From: Rhodovulum sulfidophilum DSM 1374
Lineage (GTDB): Bacteria > Pseudomonadota > Alphaproteobacteria > Rhodobacterales > Rhodobacteraceae
Length of the DNA stretch: 64,000 nucleotides
Direction: 5' to 3'
Assembly (NCBI RefSeq): GCF_001633165.1
Contig: NZ_CP015418.1
Location: 2,914,001 to 2,978,000, forward strand
Shown: positions 7,928-15,104 of the stretch, one piece after another
How positions within the stretch are numbered: position 1 is the first letter of the stretch
Layout: every line of letters begins with the position of its first letter
The notes under the pieces: model-generated
What the model saw: the letters and a program-made list of their open reading frames with translations, nothing else
Database searches by the model: none
Told to the model about the DNA's origin: nothing
Position numbers and translations under genes: made by a program

Positions 7928-10171
7928 ATGCCCGACCCGACTGAAAGTTCAAGCCGCAGGCTGCTTGTCAGCCTGCGCGAGACCCTCGCCGAACCGGCAG
8001 CGGGTCAGGAGCGGCTGGATCGTATCACGAGCCTGATCGCCGAGCAGATGGGGACCCATGTCTGCTCGATCTACCTGTTTCGCGATGCCGATACGCTGGA
8101 GCTTTGTGCCACCGAGGGCCTGAACCCCGACTCGGTGCACAAGACCCGGCTGCGGGTCGGCGAGGGGCTGGTCGGCCGCGTCGCCAAGACCGCGCATCCG
8201 ATCAATTCCGGCAACGCCCCGCAGGAACGCGGCTTCCGCTACATGCCCGAGACCGGCGAGGAGATCTTCTCGGCCTTCCTCGGCGTGCCGATCCAGCGGC
8301 TGGGCGAACGCCTGGGGGTGCTGGTCGTCCAGTCCAAGGACGCGCGGCAATATTCCGATGACGAGCTTTATGCGCTCGAGGTCGTGGCGATGGTGCTGGC
8401 CGAGATGACCGAGCTCGGCGCCTTCGTCGGCGAAGGCGAGGCGCTGGCCGCGCTGCACCAGCGGCCGGTGATGTTTCAGGGCACCGTCGGCCAGGAGGGG
8501 GTGGCGGTCGGCCATGTCTGGCTGCACGAACCGCGCGTGGTGGTGACAAATCCCATCGCCGACGATTACGAGACCGAGATGCGGCGGCTGCATGAGGCGG
8601 TCGACCGGCTGCGCGTCACCGTCGACGAGATGCTGAGCGCGGCGCCGGGCGGCGACAAGGATCAGCTTCAGGTGCTGGAAGCCTACCGCATGTTCGCCAA
8701 TTCGCGCGGCTGGAAGCGGCGGATGGAAGAGGACATCGCCCGCGGCCTGTCGGCCGAGGCGGCGGTGGAAAAGGAACAGTCGGCGGCGCGCGCGCGCATG
8801 CAGACCGTGCCCGACCCCTATCTGCGCGAGCGGCTGCACGATCTTGACGACCTGTCGAACCGGCTATTGCGCATCCTGACCGGCCAGGGCGAGCATACCG
8901 GGGCCGAGCGCCCCTCGGACCCGATCCTGATCGCGCGCAATATCGGACCCGGCGAGCTTCTGGATTACGGCCGGTCGCTGCGCGGCATCGTGCTGGAGGA
9001 GGGCTCGGTCGGCAGCCATGCCGCGGTCGTCGCCAGGGCGCTGGCGATCCCGCTGATCGTCAATGCCCAGCGGATCACGACCGAGGCGCTGAACGGCGAC
9101 CCGATCCTGGTCGATGGCGAACAGGGCATCGTGCATCTGCGCCCCGAAGAGACCGTGGCCGTCGCCTTCAATGACAAGATCGCGATGCAGGCCAAGGCGC
9201 AGCAGCGCTATGCCACGATCCGCAAGGAACCGGCGCTGACGCTGTGCGGCCAGCGCGTCGCGCTGCACATGAATGCGGGGCTGATGGCCGATCTGCCGTC
9301 GCTGGAAAGCTCGGGCGCCGAAGGTGTGGGGCTGTTTCGCACCGAGCTGCAATTCCTCATCCGATCGAAGGTGCCCAAGCGCAGCGAGGTCGCGGCGCTT
9401 TACGCCCGGGTGATGGATGCGGCCGATGGCCGGCGCGTCGTCTTCCGCACGCTCGATATCGGCTCGGACAAGGTGCTGTCCTACATGAAGCGGCAGGACG
9501 AGCCGAATCCCGCCTTGGGCTGGCGCGCGATCCGGGTCGGACTCGACCGTCCCGGCGTGTTGCGGATGCAGCTTCAGGCGCTGATCCGGGCGGCCAATGG
9601 CCGACCGCTTTCGGTGATGTTCCCCTTCGTGGCGCAGCTCGACGAATTCCGCACCGCGCGCGACCACCTGATGCGCGAGATCGACCGCGAAGGGCGGCTG
9701 GGCCGGGCCCTGCCCGAGAAGGTCGAGATCGGCGCGATGCTGGAAACCCCCTCGATGGCCTTCTCGCCCCGGCAATTCTATGAGGAAGCCGATTTCATTT
9801 CGATCGGCGGCAACGACCTGAAACAGTTCTTCTTCGCGGCCGACCGCGAGAATGAACGGGTGCGGCGGCGCTATGACACGCTGAATGTCAGCTTTCTCAG
9901 CTTCCTCGAACAGATCGTGAAGCGCTGCGAGGATACCGGCACGCATCTGTCCTTTTGCGGCGAGGATGCGGGCCGCCCGGTCGAGGCGCTGTGCTTTGCG
10001 GCCATCGGCCTGCGCTGCCTGTCGATGCGTCCGGCCTCGATCGGGCCGGTCAAGCACATGCTGCGGCGCAGCAATCTCGCCGAGGCGCGCGCCGTGATCG
10101 ATACCGCCCGAGCCAGCGGCGCCCAGTCGGTTCGTCCGGCCATCATCGACTGGCTGCGGCGCCGCGACTGA
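7928..10171 (+). CDS. ptsP: Nitrogen PTS enzyme I (phosphoenolpyruvate-protein phosphotransferase PtsP)
   Basis: EI-Ntr moves phosphate from PEP to NPr, feeding the regulatory nitrogen PTS rather than sugar uptake. The 747-residue protein has an N-terminal GAF domain (about residues 20-165) that distinguishes it from the sugar enzyme I. An N-terminal PTS/HPr-binding helical domain follows, then the phosphohistidine domain with His364 in GSVGSHAAVVARALAIP, and the PEP-binding TIM barrel with the FRTLDIGSDK signature. The catalytic CGED is at Cys677. Direct coupling to lysC (11 bp) is typical for Rhodobacteraceae. In characterised relatives the GAF domain senses glutamine. It is convergent with the disrupted CVNH gene downstream. 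Confidence 0.96.
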   Translation: MPDPTESSSRRLLVSLRETLAEPAAGQERLDRITSLIAEQMGTHVCSIYLFRDADTLELCATEGLNPDSVHKTRLRVGEGLVGRVAKTAHPINSGNAPQERGFRYMPETGEEIFSAFLGVPIQRLGERLGVLVVQSKDARQYSDDELYALEVVAMVLAEMTELGAFVGEGEALAALHQRPVMFQGTVGQEGVAVGHVWLHEPRVVVTNPIADDYETEMRRLHEAVDRLRVTVDEMLSAAPGGDKDQLQVLEAYRMFANSRGWKRRMEEDIARGLSAEAAVEKEQSAARARMQTVPDPYLRERLHDLDDLSNRLLRILTGQGEHTGAERPSDPILIARNIGPGELLDYGRSLRGIVLEEGSVGSHAAVVARALAIPLIVNAQRITTEALNGDPILVDGEQGIVHLRPEETVAVAFNDKIAMQAKAQQRYATIRKEPALTLCGQRVALHMNAGLMADLPSLESSGAEGVGLFRTELQFLIRSKVPKRSEVAALYARVMDAADGRRVVFRTLDIGSDKVLSYMKRQDEPNPALGWRAIRVGLDRPGVLRMQLQALIRAANGRPLSVMFPFVAQLDEFRTARDHLMREIDREGRLGRALPEKVEIGAMLETPSMAFSPRQFYEEADFISIGGNDLKQFFFAADRENERVRRRYDTLNVSFLSFLEQIVKRCEDTGTHLSFCGEDAGRPVEALCFAAIGLRCLSMRPASIGPVKHMLRRSNLAEARAVIDTARASGAQSVRPAIIDWLRRRD

Positions 10172-10290
10172 CGACGATACCCTTTCGTCCAGCCGCCTTC
10201 GGCAGCGCCATGTTCGGGGCAGATGGTGCCGTCCAGCATGCGCGCCCCAGCTCCGGGAACGGAAATCGGCCCATGGCAAACCGGCTCACG

Positions 10291-10318
10291 AAAAACGGGC
10301 AGCGCCCTGGACTGCCCG
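10291..10318 (-). terminator. Intrinsic terminator of the CVNH gene
   Basis: Read on the minus strand, a 7-bp GC-rich stem (CGGGCAG/CTGCCCG, 10312-10318 with 10296-10302, 9-nt loop) is followed at once by five T residues. It lies 22 nt beyond the stop of the disrupted CVNH gene, the right place for its transcription end. On the plus strand the stem has no T-run, so it is not an efficient ptsP terminator. Confidence 0.7.
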
Positions 10319-10340
10319 CCTTCGAAATCCGCACCCGATC

Positions 10341-10612
10341 TCAGTCGGACAATGTCCCGTCTTCGTTGCTGATCCCGTCGATGGAAATCGACGCATCCTC
10401 GAAGGAGCCGTCGGTCTTGCGGCAGCTCGCAGTCAGTTCCACCCTGTCGATGGACGGGTGAAGCATGATACTGCAGCAGCTTTTCCGGAAGCTCGCGCTG
10501 CTCCCCTCCATGACTAGCGAGCCGTTGTCATTGCCGATCCCCGGCATGGCGATCGAGGTATCGTTCGGCATGCCATCCGAGGTCAGACAGGTCGCGGCGA
10601 TTTCGGCGCCGC
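10341..10612 (-). pseudogene. 3' fragment of a CVNH-domain secreted lectin gene, cut off by the IS
   Basis: This minus-strand segment encodes the larger C-terminal part of a cyanovirin-N-homology protein. It finishes the first CVNH repeat (AEIAATC, then NDTSIAMPGIGNDNGSL) and contains the whole second repeat (SFRKSCCSIML, VELTASCRKTDGSFEDAS, IDGISNEDGTLSD). The pattern FxxxCxx..LxAxC..DGxxxxxSI..I.NxDGTL is the CVNH signature of tandem carbohydrate-binding repeats. Its own start and signal peptide lie beyond the IS at 11947. Joined with the 5' fragment the two pieces total 394 nt. That is one base off frame, so removal of a 4-bp target duplication would restore a protein of about 129 residues. 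The intact gene probably made a small periplasmic or secreted glycan-binding protein. Confidence 0.8.
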
Positions 10613-10639
10613 TGTATCGACCCACTGAAAACCTGCTCA
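10613..10639 (+). repeat. Left terminal inverted repeat of the IS3-type element
   Basis: The first 12 bases (TGTATCGACCCA) are identical to the inverted right end. After one extra base in the right copy, CTGAAAACCTGCTCA aligns with CTGAATCTGCTCA. Confidence 0.85.
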
Positions 10640-10661
10640 TGCTACAAGGGAGAACGTAGCC

Positions 10662-10979
10662 ATGAGTAAGACGATGGACGACAGCATCAAGCGGTGGACG
10701 GCGAAGCGTAAAACGGCGCTCGTCATCGAGATCATCCAAGGCAAGACGACCGCGTCGGAGGCAAGCCGGTCCTTCGACCTGACGCCCTCCGAGATCGAGG
10801 GCTGGGTCGAGGATGCCAAGCGCGGCATGGAGAACTCGCTGCGCGCCAACCCGCTCGACATCCGCGAGCAATACGAGAAGCAGCTCCGGGACCTGCAGGA
10901 AGCCTATGGAGAGGCGATGCTGGAGCTGCGGGCGCGAAAAAAGCTGCAGGCCCTGCTGGATGCGCAGGACGGGAATTGA
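10662..10979 (+). CDS. IS3-type transposase OrfA (helix-turn-helix subunit)
   Basis: A 105-residue basic protein with the features of IS3 OrfA: an N-terminal helix-turn-helix (KRKTALVIEIIQGKTTASEA, then SEIEGWVEDAKRG) that binds the inverted repeats, and a C-terminal leucine/coiled-coil region (REQYEKQLRDLQEAYGEAML) for multimerisation. The ATG is preceded by GGGAGAACGTAGCC. The HTH resembles DUF1153-type proteins, but position inside the inverted repeats and frame coupling to orfB settle the identity. The last codons contain the frameshift site that would fuse it to OrfB. Confidence 0.88.
   Translation: MSKTMDDSIKRWTAKRKTALVIEIIQGKTTASEASRSFDLTPSEIEGWVEDAKRGMENSLRANPLDIREQYEKQLRDLQEAYGEAMLELRARKKLQALLDAQDGN
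10937..10943 (+). promoter_or_regulatory. Programmed -1 ribosomal frameshift site (A AAA AAG)
   Basis: The heptamer AAAAAAG sits in the correct phase in orfA (codons 10938-10940 AAA and 10941-10943 AAG, preceded by A). The -1 frame is open from here through the orfB start, so slippage yields an OrfAB fusion transposase, the known active form for IS3-family elements. Confidence 0.75.
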
Positions 10980-11797
10980 TCCGTCGCACCCAGCAGGGCC
11001 TCATTGCCGAGGGCGTCGTTGTGTCCGTCGCCAAGCTGTGTGCCTGGTTCGGCATCCCGAGGCGGACGGTCTACTACAAGCCGGTGAAGGCTGCGCCTAA
11101 GGTCGAGGCCCGCTTTTCCGAGCCGATCAAGAAGCTGATCGAGGAAGAGCCGTCCTTTGGCTATCGGACCGTGGCTTGGCTCCTGGGGTTCAACAAGAAC
11201 ACCGTGCAGCGGATCTTCCAGATCAAGGGCTGGCAGGTGCGCAAGCGTGCCGTGGGCATGCGGCCTCGCATCCAGGCCGTGCCGTCGGTTGCGGCTGCGC
11301 CGAACGAGCGCTGGTCGACGGATCTCGCCCGTATCTGGACGGGCAAGGACGGCTGGGCTTCCTTGGCGTTGGTGATCGACTGCCACAACCGAGAGTTGCT
11401 GGGCTGGCATCTGTCGAAGTCCGGCAAAGCCACGACCGCCAGCGCCGCCCTCGAGCACGCCCTGATCGCCAGGTTCGGCACTTTGGGCAAGGTCGAGAAA
11501 GAGTTCCTGCTGAGGTCGGACAACGGTCTGGTCTTCACCAGCCACCACTTCACCAAGATCGCCCGCAGCTACGGTCTGAAGCAGGAGTTCATCACCCCAC
11601 ACTGTCCCCACCAGAACGGCATGGTCGAACGCTTCATCCGGACGCTGAAGGAGCAATGCGTGCATCGCCACCGTTTTGAGACCATCCAGCACGCGATGCG
11701 CGTCATCGGTGACTGGATCAGCTTCAACAACAAACGCCGCCCTCATCAGGCCCTTGCCATGCGCACGCCTGCCGAGGCATTCACATTAGCGGCTTAA
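10976..11797 (+). CDS. IS3-type transposase OrfB (DDE integrase core)
   Basis: A 273-residue rve-type integrase core. The DDE triad is visible as the Asp of RWSTDLARIW, the Asp of LLRSDNGLVF and the Glu of NGMVERFIRTLKEQ, followed by the conserved RPHQAL block near the C-terminus. The N-terminal part has an HTH-like segment (SVAKLCAWFGIPRRTVYYK). Independent initiation would use a TTG that overlaps the orfA stop (TTGA at 10976-10979). Production as an OrfAB fusion through the upstream A AAA AAG site is at least as likely. It is full length with no internal stop. Confidence 0.92.
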   Translation: MIRRTQQGLIAEGVVVSVAKLCAWFGIPRRTVYYKPVKAAPKVEARFSEPIKKLIEEEPSFGYRTVAWLLGFNKNTVQRIFQIKGWQVRKRAVGMRPRIQAVPSVAAAPNERWSTDLARIWTGKDGWASLALVIDCHNRELLGWHLSKSGKATTASAALEHALIARFGTLGKVEKEFLLRSDNGLVFTSHHFTKIARSYGLKQEFITPHCPHQNGMVERFIRTLKEQCVHRHRFETIQHAMRVIGDWISFNNKRRPHQALAMRTPAEAFTLAA

Positions 11798-11799
11798 CC

Positions 11800-11825
11800 T
11801 GAGCAGATTCAGCTGGGTCGATACA
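11800..11825 (-). repeat. Right terminal inverted repeat of the IS3-type element
   Basis: Read inward on the minus strand it begins TGTATCGACCCAG, matching the left end. It overlaps nothing coding and lies just after the orfB stop. Confidence 0.85.
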
Positions 11826-11947
11826 GTGGCATCATCGGTATAGTGAAACGCGATATTGGAACAGGTGTTCTGGAAGCTGCTCGGATCGGCGGAAAATGCA
11901 GCCGTCGCAGAAATAACCAGCGCAGAAGAAACGAGAAAACCCCTCAT
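11826..11947 (-). pseudogene. 5' fragment of the CVNH lectin gene (signal peptide and start of repeat 1)
   Basis: The minus-strand ATG at 11947 opens a typical Sec signal peptide (MRGFLVSSALVISATAAFSA, probable cleavage before DPSS). The first part of CVNH repeat 1 follows (SSFQNTCSNIAFHYTDDA). The frame then enters the IS and stops shortly after (about 20 codons inside). An AGGTG lies about 8 nt upstream of the ATG. The 280 bp upstream (11948-12230) are strikingly AT-rich near the start compared with the surrounding ~65% GC sequence. They probably hold its promoter and hint that the gene was acquired from outside. Together with 10341-10612 it forms one gene broken by the IS. Confidence 0.8.
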
Positions 11948-12230
11948 CAACACACACCTATAAAATGCATTAACGAAATAAATAACAACCTATGATTAAT
12001 ACAGAACATGGCCTTTTACTGGAAAAATCTGAATTCGTACCGCCCTGAAAATACACTGCACTTACAAATTCCCCCCCCTTCGCAGTCAGCCCCCTCTCCC
12101 CGAAGCGTGCGGAGAATCGTCCCGAACGATCTCGCCCAATTCCGAAAAAAGACCACTGCGAACCGCCGGGCGTCGCCACATGGGCGGAACAGATGCCGGG
12201 TAGAGAGGGGTGCGCCCAGTCGGTCTTCGT

Positions 12231-12737
12231 TCATGCGGTGTGCGCTCGATCCGGTCGCGCGCGGGTTACCGCGCCCGCGATGCCCGCCCAGGCACCGGGA
12301 CGCAGCTCGATCCCCAGCACGCGGTCGGGGTTGGTCGGCGGTGGCATCTCGACGCCGGTCAGCCGCGAGAACCCGAAACGCGCATAATAGGGCGCGTCCC
12401 CCACCAGCATCACCCGCGCCACGCCCAGTGCCTCGGCCCGGGCCAGCGAATTGCGGATCAGGAGCCCGCCCAGCCCTTCGCCCTGCCGCGTCGGGTGGAC
12501 CGCGACCGGCCCCAACAGCAGCGCCTCGGCCTCTCCGACCCGGATCGGCCAGTAGCGGATCGCGGCGGCCAGGATGCCCTCTGCATCGCGGGCGGTCAGA
12601 CAGAGCTCGGCAACCGGCGGCACCCCGTCCCTGAGACGGTAGGATGACAGCGCGGTGCGCCCCGGCGCAAAGCAAAGGTCGTAAAGCGCCTCGACTTCCC
12701 ACCAGTCCCCGGCCGTTTCTTCCGCAACCCGGATCAC
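12231..12737 (-). CDS. GNAT family N-acetyltransferase (YhbS-like)
   Basis: A 168-residue acetyltransferase. The acetyl-CoA-binding motif A is clear: LLGPVAVHPTRQGEGLGGLL (V..R.QG.G.G..L). It is followed by RAEALGVARVMLVGDAPYYARFGF, the YhbS-type motif B with the conserved 'YYxRFGF'. A GTG start at 12737 is chosen because GGGAG lies 6 nt upstream and the next domain element follows directly; an upstream in-frame extension overlaps the divergent flavin reductase and is noise. The acceptor substrate is unknown. It is divergent from the flavin reductase gene. Confidence 0.87.
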   Translation of the reverse strand: MIRVAEETAGDWWEVEALYDLCFAPGRTALSSYRLRDGVPPVAELCLTARDAEGILAAAIRYWPIRVGEAEALLLGPVAVHPTRQGEGLGGLLIRNSLARAEALGVARVMLVGDAPYYARFGFSRLTGVEMPPPTNPDRVLGIELRPGAWAGIAGAVTRARPDRAHTA

Positions 12738-12809
12738 GCCGCTCTCCCTACCTGCTGGACCCGCCCCTAGCACGAGGTAATGTCGGGGGAAATGGCAGAA
12801 AGGAATGTC

Positions 12810-13409
12810 ATGTTCTATCGTCCCGAAGACGGCCACGGCCTGCCGCATAACCCGTTCGGCGCCATCGTCGCGCCGCGTCCGATCGGCTGGATCTCGACCC
12901 GCGACGGCGCGGGCCGCGACAACCTTGCCCCCTATTCCTTCTTCAATGCGGTGGCCTATGAGCCGCCGCAGGTGATGTTCGCCTCGACCTCGACCAAGCC
13001 AGACCGCGACGGCACCAAGGACAGCGTCGCCAATATCCGCGAAACCGGTGTCTTCTGCGTGAACATCGTCGAGGAGGCCGCGACGAACGCGATGAACGCG
13101 ACCTCGGCCCCCGTCCCTTGCGGCGAGGACGAATTCGCGCTGGCCGGGATCGACCGCACCCCCTGCGAGACCATCGCCTGTTCGCGGGTCGCCGATGCCC
13201 CGGCCGCGCTCGAATGCCGGCTGACCCGGATCCTGCGGCTGCCGGGCGCGACCAATCTCGTGGTTTTCGGCGCGGTGACGGGCCTCCATCTGCGCGAGGA
13301 CTGCCTGATCGAGGGGCGGTTCGACGTCACCCGGTTCCGGCCGCTCGCCCGGCTGGGCTATCGCGATTACGCCGTGGTGGGCGAGATTTTCGAGCTGCAG
13401 CGCCCCTGA
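12810..13409 (+). CDS. Flavin reductase-like (FMN-binding split-barrel) protein
   Basis: A 199-residue member of the flavin reductase domain family, which binds FMN and typically reduces it with NAD(P)H for partner oxygenases. Visible features are the N-terminal PHNPFGAIVAPRPIGWISTRD strand (the P-R-P-I-G-W signature), LAPYSFFNAVAYEPPQVMF, and ETGVFCVNIV, all standard for this split barrel. The ATG at 12810 is chosen over 12780 because AAAGGA precedes it by 6 nt. The C-terminal FRPLARLGYRDYAVVGEIFEL is also characteristic. No monooxygenase partner is next door, so the electron acceptor is open. Confidence 0.87.
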   Translation: MFYRPEDGHGLPHNPFGAIVAPRPIGWISTRDGAGRDNLAPYSFFNAVAYEPPQVMFASTSTKPDRDGTKDSVANIRETGVFCVNIVEEAATNAMNATSAPVPCGEDEFALAGIDRTPCETIACSRVADAPAALECRLTRILRLPGATNLVVFGAVTGLHLREDCLIEGRFDVTRFRPLARLGYRDYAVVGEIFELQRP

Positions 13410-13497
13410 AGCTGCGTCAGGCAGCGGCATTTTTGCCGCCCTGCGCGCCTTGGTGCCGTTTCCATTCCCGGATGAGGCGCCTAAAAGGAGCGCCGGC

Positions 13498-14400
13498 ATG
13501 CCAGAACCAACAAGAGGGACGGATGACATGGAACGAATGATCGCGGTGATCGGCGGCTCGGGCGTCTACGACATTGACGGGCTGGAAGACGCGCGCTGGC
13601 AGGCAGTGGAGACCCCCTGGGGCACGCCCTCCGACGAGATCCTGACCGGCACGCTCGACGGGATGAAGATGGCCTTCCTGCCGCGCCATGGCCGCGGCCA
13701 TGTGCATTCGCCGACCTCCGTGCCCTACCGCGCCAATATCGACGCGCTGAAGCGGATCGGCGCCACCGATGTCGTCTCGGTCTCGGCCTGCGGCTCGTTC
13801 CGCGAGGATTTCGCGCCCGGCGAATTCGTGGTGGTCGACCAGTTCATCGACCGCACCTTCGCCCGCGAGAAGAGCTTCTTCGGCGAGGGCTGCGTGGCGC
13901 ATGTCAGCATGGCCCATCCGACCTGCGGCCGGCTCTCGGCCGCCTGCCTGCAGGCCGCCCGCGACGAGGGCATCACCGTGCATGACGGCGGCACCTATCT
14001 GGCGATGGAGGGGCCGCAATTCTCGACGCTGGCCGAATCGAAGCTCTATCGCGAGAACTGGGGCTGCGACGTGATCGGGATGACCAACATGCCCGAGGCC
14101 AAGCTGGCCCGCGAGGCCGAGCTTTGCTATGCCTCGATCGCCATGGTCACCGATTATGACTGCTGGCATCCCGATCACGATGCGGTCGAGGTGGCCGACA
14201 TCGTCAAAACCCTGATCGGCAATGCCGAAAAGGCCCGTGGCATGGTCAGCCGCCTGCCCCGGCTTCTGGGCGCCCACAAACCCTGCGACAAGGGCTGCGA
14301 GGCCGCGCTTGAACATGCGCTGATCACCGCCCCCGAAAAACGCGACCCGGCCCTGATCGCCCGGCTCGACGCGGTCGCGGGGCGCGTCCTCGGCCGCTGA
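13498..14400 (+). CDS. mtnP: S-methyl-5'-thioadenosine phosphorylase
   Basis: Phosphorolytically cleaves 5'-methylthioadenosine (a polyamine/SAM by-product) to adenine and methylthioribose-1-phosphate. The core starts IAVIGGSGVYDIDGLED. RHGRGHVHSPTSVPYRANI forms the phosphate and ribose site, and MEGPQFSTLAESKLYRENW plus GMTNMPEAKLAREAE are diagnostic of MtnP rather than general purine phosphorylase. An excellent AAGGAG lies 7 nt before the ATG at 13498 (300 residues). A second ATG at 13528, ten codons in, has a weaker GGGA and is the alternative. The adenine it releases can be salvaged by apt, located 700 bp downstream on the same strand. Confidence 0.93.
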   Translation: MPEPTRGTDDMERMIAVIGGSGVYDIDGLEDARWQAVETPWGTPSDEILTGTLDGMKMAFLPRHGRGHVHSPTSVPYRANIDALKRIGATDVVSVSACGSFREDFAPGEFVVVDQFIDRTFAREKSFFGEGCVAHVSMAHPTCGRLSAACLQAARDEGITVHDGGTYLAMEGPQFSTLAESKLYRENWGCDVIGMTNMPEAKLAREAELCYASIAMVTDYDCWHPDHDAVEVADIVKTLIGNAEKARGMVSRLPRLLGAHKPCDKGCEAALEHALITAPEKRDPALIARLDAVAGRVLGR

Positions 14401-14605
14401 GCCGCCTCCGAAAGCGCGGATCCGGCCCACGCGGCCGGTTCCGACGGCAGCGATCTGCCCGGCCCGTTTCAGGCCTCTCGGCCAGGCGCGGCACCGCTCG
14501 GAACCGGTTCAGGACATCCCCGCGGGCACCCTGCCCTGTCCGCCCCCGCAGCACGGACAGCCCAAGCCGGGAACGCTGCCGCACCGGCCCGGCACGCGCG
14601 CGATC

Positions 14606-14788
14606 CTATTTCTTCTTTCCGCTCCCGGCCTCGCCGCCATGCTGCTTGACGAATGTCCGGATGAAGGCGCGGATCTCGCGCGCCGCGCTGGTATCGAGCG
14701 TCTTGCAGAGCGCCACGAACTCGTCGCGCTGCTCCTTGTCGAGCCGAAGCACCAGCTGGCTGTCCTTCTTTCCACCCTTCTTGCCCAT
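14606..14788 (-). CDS. Small ribbon-helix-helix-like DNA-binding protein
   Basis: A 60-residue, strongly basic protein. A short strand (SQLVLRLDKE) is followed by two helices (QRDEFVALCKTLDTSAA and EIRAFIRTFVKQHG), the size and order of a MetJ/Arc-type RHH fold; the ends are lysine-rich (MGKKGGKKD, GSGKKK). The start at 14788 is chosen because upstream codons show no such structure. A perfect palindrome (14825-14836) lies 37 bp upstream and could be its own operator. RHH proteins are often antitoxins, but no toxin gene adjoins it. A small divergent ORF lies on the other side of the palindrome. The fold is inferred from sequence pattern only. Confidence 0.6.
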   Translation of the reverse strand: MGKKGGKKDSQLVLRLDKEQRDEFVALCKTLDTSAAREIRAFIRTFVKQHGGEAGSGKKK

Positions 14789-14824
14789 GGCCCACGCGTC
14801 CCACCGTTGCCTTTTGTCTATGCG

Positions 14825-14836
14825 ATGTATATACAT
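14825..14836. promoter_or_regulatory. Perfect 12-bp palindrome, candidate operator
   Basis: ATGTATATACAT is a perfect palindrome in an otherwise GC-rich region. It lies between the divergent RHH-like gene and the small ORF at 14895. AT-rich palindromes of this size are typical targets of RHH dimers, so autoregulation is plausible. The role is inferred from position. Confidence 0.35.
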
Positions 14837-14894
14837 GTGCATTAACCTGAACCCGGGATGGGTTCGCAACAAGAAAACGGAAGGGAGTCCGAAA

Positions 14895-15011
14895 ATGAAT
14901 CTTCATGTCGCACAATGCCTGCTGAGACGGGACCGGATGGACTGGCGCAAGCCGCATCTCAACTGGATCTCCGACCGGTTCTACCGCTATTTCATGACCT
15001 CACGCGGCTGA
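14895..15011 (+). CDS. Candidate 38-residue small protein
   Basis: A short ORF with a strong ribosome binding site: GGAAGGGAG ends 7 nt before the ATG. The product (MNLHVAQCLLRRDRMDWRKP, then HLNWISDRFYRYFMTSRG) is basic and aromatic-rich and could form one amphipathic helix. It has no hydrophobic membrane span. I do not recognise it. It is divergent from the RHH-like gene across a palindrome and lies 93 bp upstream of apt on the same strand, so it could be a leader gene of apt or an independent small protein. The RBS quality is the main support. Confidence 0.45.
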   Translation: MNLHVAQCLLRRDRMDWRKPHLNWISDRFYRYFMTSRG

Positions 15012-15104
15012 GCGCGCACCCCTTGCGTCAAACCACGCCCTTGCGGGGGGCAAAACCTTGCGCCAGAAGCGGGCCCCGAAGGATCTGAAGCAGAGGGCCC
15101 CGGG

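Larger units (their letters stand above)
10613..11825 (+). mobile_element. Complete IS3-type insertion sequence (1213 bp)
   Basis: The element is bounded by TGTATCGACCCA at the left end and its exact inverted copy at the right end, giving the TG...CA termini usual for IS3-family elements. The inverted repeats extend to about 26-27 bp with a few mismatches and one indel. Inside are overlapping orfA and orfB in 0/-1 frames, with an A AAA AAG slippery site before the orfA stop. It is inserted in the CVNH lectin gene in the opposite orientation. The bases flanking the ends (CCGC left, GTGG right) are not direct repeats, so the target duplication is absent, mutated or obscured by a later event. 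Both ORFs are full-length with an intact DDE core, so it could be active. Confidence 0.9.

Noticed and set aside
5877-7952. 691-codon minus-strand open frame over lysC
   Set aside because: Antisense to aspartate kinase and the DUF1178 gene.
10662-10979. Stand-alone HTH regulator
   Set aside because: It lies inside the IS inverted repeats and is frame-coupled to the DDE transposase gene, so it is OrfA.
14606-15011. Toxin-antitoxin module
   Set aside because: The RHH-like protein could be an antitoxin, but the divergent 38-residue ORF does not resemble a toxin and is not in the usual same-strand arrangement.
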